Source: Nymphaea colorata
Lineage: Eukaryota; Streptophyta; Magnoliopsida; Nymphaeales; Nymphaeaceae
Reading direction: 5' to 3'
Assembly: GCF_008831285.2 (NCBI RefSeq)
Contig: NC_045147.1
Span: 12,713,427-12,777,426 of the forward strand
DNA length: 64,000 bases
The notes below the pieces were generated by a model. It was not told where the DNA came from and did no database searches. It saw only the letters and a program-made list of their open reading frames with translations. Positions 60,268-64,000 of the stretch are shown here, in pieces. The translations under genes and the position numbers were made by a program. Position 1 is the stretch's first letter, and each line of letters begins with the position of its first letter.

Positions 60268-60955
60268 TAAATCCAAACAGCAGTTGCGGAATAAGAAAAA
60301 TTAAGAAGAATTTGGACGCATTCAGTAGAATGGTCACCAACTAATTGATATAACAATATGGTCCGAAAGGACAACATCCGTATCTATCTCCATTTCTGGA
60401 TAAGTGATTGCATCGGTACGCTACGTTCAAGGGAGCTTCTGGAATCCGCTGCAACCACTGATATAGAGAACCAGGAAACTTTGGGATTTTTTATTCTACC
60501 ATGCACCATATTTCGATCACTGTACATGTTCTGATTTTTTGGTACGTGAGTGCATCCAAACAAACACCTACTTATCTACAGAAGCGGGAAAACGAGGGGA
60601 TAACATCGCTCTCAACAGCGTAATATCTGAATTCCTGTTATAGTTTTCCCAGTACATGGAAACATAGAAAACAAAAGGCGGAAACACGTTTTAGCTGTTT
60701 CGAAAAATACAAGATAAAATTTAGGAACCTGCAATGCGCTCGGAAATGAAGTTCCAGAAAATTAATCCAGTTCCAGGAACTAGAGGAGGGGATCCTAACC
60801 AACCCACAGAAAAATCCAACTGCCCTTTATTATCCAAGGACTGGAAAGAATAAATTTTCCACCTTACTTGAGAAACCAAAACAAAGAACCGGCGGAAAGG
60901 GCAAAAGCGAAGTGATGGGAATAATGAGCAGGAAGGAAGAAAACAAGATATTCCA
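60268..60955 (-). repeat. Intron-segment duplication, copy 2 (5' of the UGT gene)
   Basis: Direct repeat of 57553-58284. It ends about 15 bases from the predicted leader-exon donor at 60971. The UGT gene lies between the two copies. Confidence 0.85.
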
Positions 60956-60970
60956 AGGAGGAGATGATAC

Positions 60971-61100
60971 CGGAAATTCTCGCCGATCGGGTTAGCCTTG
61001 TTCATCCGGTCGACACACGAAGATTACGAAATGGAGCCGCAACCCGCCATCACCTTCCAAACCCTAACCTCCTCTTCTGGGGCGACTCTGAGCACGGCAG
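60971..61100 (-). other. Predicted leader exon of the hnRNP-Q-like gene
   Basis: GC-richer than its surroundings, it contains GGTTAGGGTTTGG, a telo-box-like motif common in plant housekeeping promoters and leaders, just downstream of a TATA-like box. It carries a short upstream ORF (61050-61024). It also has an ATG at 61005 that would stay open through the predicted splice and enter the main frame. Exact start and donor are inference. Confidence 0.5.
61024..61050 (-). other. Upstream ORF (8 codons, MAGCGSIS)
   Basis: ATG at 61050 and TAA at 61024-61026, inside the predicted leader exon. Such short uORFs often lower translation of the main frame. Whether it is in the mature transcript depends on the true start site. 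Confidence 0.4.
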
Positions 61101-61123
61101 GCTTGCCGACCGCCACCCGACTC

Positions 61124-61131
61124 CTTAAATA
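61124..61131 (-). promoter_or_regulatory. TATA-like box of the hnRNP-Q-like gene
   Basis: The minus strand reads TATTTAAG about 25-30 bases upstream of the telo-box-containing segment, giving a predicted start near 61095-61100. Confidence 0.5.
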
Positions 61132-61139
61132 GTGGGACG

Positions 61140-64000
61140 ACGAATCGAATAAATCTGGCTCTGAGGACGCGACACCACGCTCCGCTCTCGGGTCGGAACA
61201 AAAAGCAATTGCCCTCGCCTTCTGGTTTGGATTCGGCCGCGTATCCTTATTCTTTACCCGAATCCAACTTTTTTCTCGTGGTCCACTTTTAAAGCCATAT
61301 TTCCATAAACTGCCCATGCGCTACTCGATCTCCACAAACAAACTTAACATTTAAAATTACATTTAGCTGCCTGAGTTGACAAGGTACTTCTCGAAAGCTT
61401 CTTTACCAATAAGAGACGAACAAGAACTGCCAAGCAGTCAACGAAATTCCCCTATTGTTCTTTTTTCTTTTTTTTTTCTCGCATTCTTTGCCTTTTACAT
61501 TTATCACTAAATTTTTACTGTTGTTTTGATTTTTTGTTTCAATAAGCGGCAGACCACATTACTGGCTGCATTGATTAATGACGGAGTTTGTTTCTCCTTT
61601 ACCTTCCTAATCGGAGAAGTTTATACATTGAGGCTGGCTTGTAACAAGCCTCATTATATACTACAGGAGGGGAGCCAAGGTGGGGCCCGCAAAACCCTTA
61701 ACCCCAAATCAAAAAAAGTTAAAAATTTACATTATATGTAAATTTTAAAAAAATATTTGTATTATATAAAAATTTTGAAAAATAATATTTTAGCTCACGT
61801 CAAAATTTAAAAACTTTAATTCAGTCTCCTTATGAAAAATTTCTAGCTCTGCCTCTGATTACATAGTCACTTTATGAGGGTGATTTGTGCGTAAGTGAGG
61901 CCAGGAGAGTCCTGACAGTGGGCTTTAGAAGACTCTTGTGGAATGCATATAACTTACTGTAACAGTTGGCTCACTCCCACATCGGATTCAAGTTTATGTG
62001 AAAATTAAACTCTAAAAGTGGATTGTTACACATGCATCCTTATTTTATGCACTATTCAGTAATTTTATTTGCACATCAAACCTTTTGTCAATATTTCATT
62101 TGATTCTCACCATCCACTCATGCTTGTTGGGTGTCAATGTCCTCCCCATTACTTCATTTGATTCTCTGCCAAAGAGAAGGTGGAGATCAATACTGGAGGA
62201 AATGTGTGGTCAGGGTTTAAATTTGTGGCCATCATTGTGGAGGACTATTGTTGTGTTACCCCATAAGAAAGGGGCGCACTAAAGCCCTCCCCCTCCATGA
62301 ACGCATGTCTGACAAAGCCCTTATAGTAGGCTCTGAAAGCCTTTCCCTCTTATGGTCCAATATATAACCCACTTCATTGTCTTCATTTTATGATTTTTTT
62401 TTAATTTTGGGGCCTACCTTTTGCTCATAAAATTTACAAAATGACTAGTTTTCGTAAATTTCATAATAAGTCATACTTTCCATGAAACTATAACTGCAAT
62501 TTCTCTGAGTATTGCCCTTTATCACAAGATTACATTTTTAAATGGTGGCATCTATATGCCTAGCCACAGGAGAAGAACGAATTTTATAATTTCTCGATGC
62601 AGACTGGTGTCATGTGAAAAGGAAAGAGAAATAAAAATTTTGTAACTATTTTCTTAATGTTTTGGTTGTACCAGAGACTGAGATCCCCTCATGTTTGCAT
62701 CCATTTTAAGCTTGCACGGTGTATCAATCTAATCGACATGTTCCATTAGTTAGTTAAGATCAATAGCCTTTGAATTTAACGTACACTTAATGATTTGTCA
62801 TGCATGTAAAAGATTGATAGTTGCAAATCCTTGAAGCTGTAGAAGGAAAAATAAAGCACAACTTTTGCCAAAAATATGGTTCAAAGAGTGTACTGCCCAT
62901 AGGAATTTGCTTATGAAACAACTGTACACGGCAATTCAATTGAAAGAGTGCAAGAGTGTAAGTCTTTGGTGTGGTGCATAGTCATGCATATGAAGATAGG
63001 GATGGGTGAATCATCATCCCACTCTAAACCCATGAATTGGTTTTGTATCAGTTTGTTGAGATGTGCATATACATACAATTTCGCAGGAGTAACTAAAGTA
63101 TGGCTAGCCAGATATGAACTCCTAACATTCTGAAAAGGATGAGTACCTTTTGTCAGGTAGGCAAGATCTTTTTTTTTCTTCTGAAACTTGAGTTAGACTA
63201 AATTGTGCACATTATATCAAAATATTAACCTAAATCTGTACAAATGCATGCATATGATATGAAGGCAGTGCAGGCAATAATGATTGCACTCCCTATAATC
63301 TGATGACCCATGAGTGGCTTATTCATCTTACACATTACTATGCGCAGTTACCATGATAAATCATCTTTTATTGATGCTTCTGCATTACATAGAGTGCTAT
63401 TTTCCCGCCTTCGCCACAGACTAAAGCATGGGAAAAGAAATAAGTTATTTTCTCTCTAGAAATACTCGTGGGAAGACTAACCTTTATCAAGGGCCAAAGA
63501 ATAAACAGTTAAACAACAACGTTTACTTTTCTCTCCGCTGTCAAATGTCAAGTGTTAAGAGGATCATGTTGTCTGAGAGGATGTTATTGTCTTCCTACCC
63601 TTGCCTTCATTTGGCTTCCTTTCTGCTGTCCAAATTGGAGGGGACATATAAACCAGAGAATTTATCGCAGACGCTTGGCCTATGCTTGGTCTTTGTTCCA
63701 GTACACGATCTGTACACATCAATACTATGCCTATGACCCGCCCCACCTGCTCACGTGTTGCCATTGTCTTCTTCATTCTTTCATCCATCACTCTCATAGT
63801 GTGACCAGGAAAATGCAGTCTCATGGACTCGACAAGTTCAACTTTGTCTTGCTCAAAGTTTGCTTTGCCTCGTCTATTTGGTACAAACTTCATCAGAATA
63901 TCTCCAGCTTATAAGTTCCTACAAGCACAAAAGTCTCAGAACCACATTAGAGACTAAAGGAAAAGAAATTTAAAATTTCATGGTAATATGTTCTTTTCTG
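61140..64000. other. Terminal gene-free stretch
   Basis: No supported gene. 61650-61860 is a MITE-like or retroelement remnant: GGAGCCAAGGTGGGGCCCGC near its start and TTTCTAGCTCTGCCTCTG at its end, around an AT-rich core. Near 61970-61990, CTCCCACATCGGATTCAAG resembles sequence common in plant LTRs. A 109-codon frame near 63564-63893 has no domain. Confidence 0.4.

Larger units (their letters stand above)
57462..60970 (-). other. Predicted 5'-leader intron of the hnRNP-Q-like gene, containing a UGT gene
   Basis: Directly upstream of the ATG at 57457 the minus strand reads TTTTTAG|TACCATGG, a good 3' splice site. About 3.5 kb upstream, below a TATA-like box, GAATTTCCG|GTATCA is a plausible donor at 60971. 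The interval between them contains the glycosyltransferase gene and two copies of one intron segment. The splice pair is inference from sequence; no transcript is available. Confidence 0.55.

Noticed and set aside
63564..63893. 109-codon minus-strand frame
   Set aside because: No recognisable motif and overlapping frames on the other strand are equally open.
1..64000. CRISPR array, operon or phage-like system
   Set aside because: Repeats are microsatellites, transposons or simple duplications; gene structure is eukaryotic throughout.

Overview
This window looks like nuclear DNA of a flowering plant. It has split genes with GT-AG introns, families found in land plants (a 3-ketoacyl-CoA synthase, a UGT with a plant PSPG box, a DHHC acyltransferase), Ty1/copia and hAT transposon remains, tRNA-like SINE heads, and many long (AT)n and (GA)n microsatellites. 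The coding part of the ketoacyl-CoA synthase is very GC-rich against AT-rich surroundings. I cannot name the species, and I see no bacterial or organellar features, rRNA, CRISPR array or genuine tRNA gene.

Layout: 1-325 is a transposon-like repeat. 1838-8099 (+) is a seven-exon DHHC palmitoyltransferase gene with a 2-kb intron that hosts a terminal-inverted-repeat element. 9027-9347 (-) is a weak candidate for a small two-helix membrane protein. 11597-16387 (-) is one Ty1/copia retrotransposon with a complete 420-bp 5' LTR, a single-frame polyprotein broken by two stop codons, and a 3' LTR cut to about 70 bp. From 16388 to 28400 I find repeats, microsatellites, local duplications and a SINE-like piece, but no gene. 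28555-30150 (+) is an intronless KCS1-like very-long-chain fatty acid elongase gene with a TATA box and a CT-rich leader. 30151-39392 is mostly repeats, including a hAT-type MITE with an 8-bp target-site duplication.

39393-50650 (-) is, as I reconstruct it, a tiny two-exon gene (73 aa) whose single intron is about 11 kb. That intron holds a copia gag fragment, a BED/DUF659 hAT transposase pseudogene, a copia RT fragment and an internally deleted copia element with 188-bp LTRs. 53840-57457 (-) is the eight-exon coding part of an hnRNP-Q/LIF2-like protein with three RRMs. Its likely leader exon and TATA box lie near 61000. Between leader and coding exons, on the same strand, sits an intronless UGT89-like glycosyltransferase gene (58659-60089), flanked by two direct copies of about 0.7 kb of intron sequence. 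The last 3 kb holds repeats only.

The genes have unrelated jobs: protein S-acylation, wax and very-long-chain lipid synthesis, RNA binding, small-molecule glucosylation, and one unknown. No operon-like logic is expected. The most notable features are architectural: a nested gene between duplicated intron copies, and a very small gene split by an 11-kb transposon-filled intron. I found no convincing new biochemical system.
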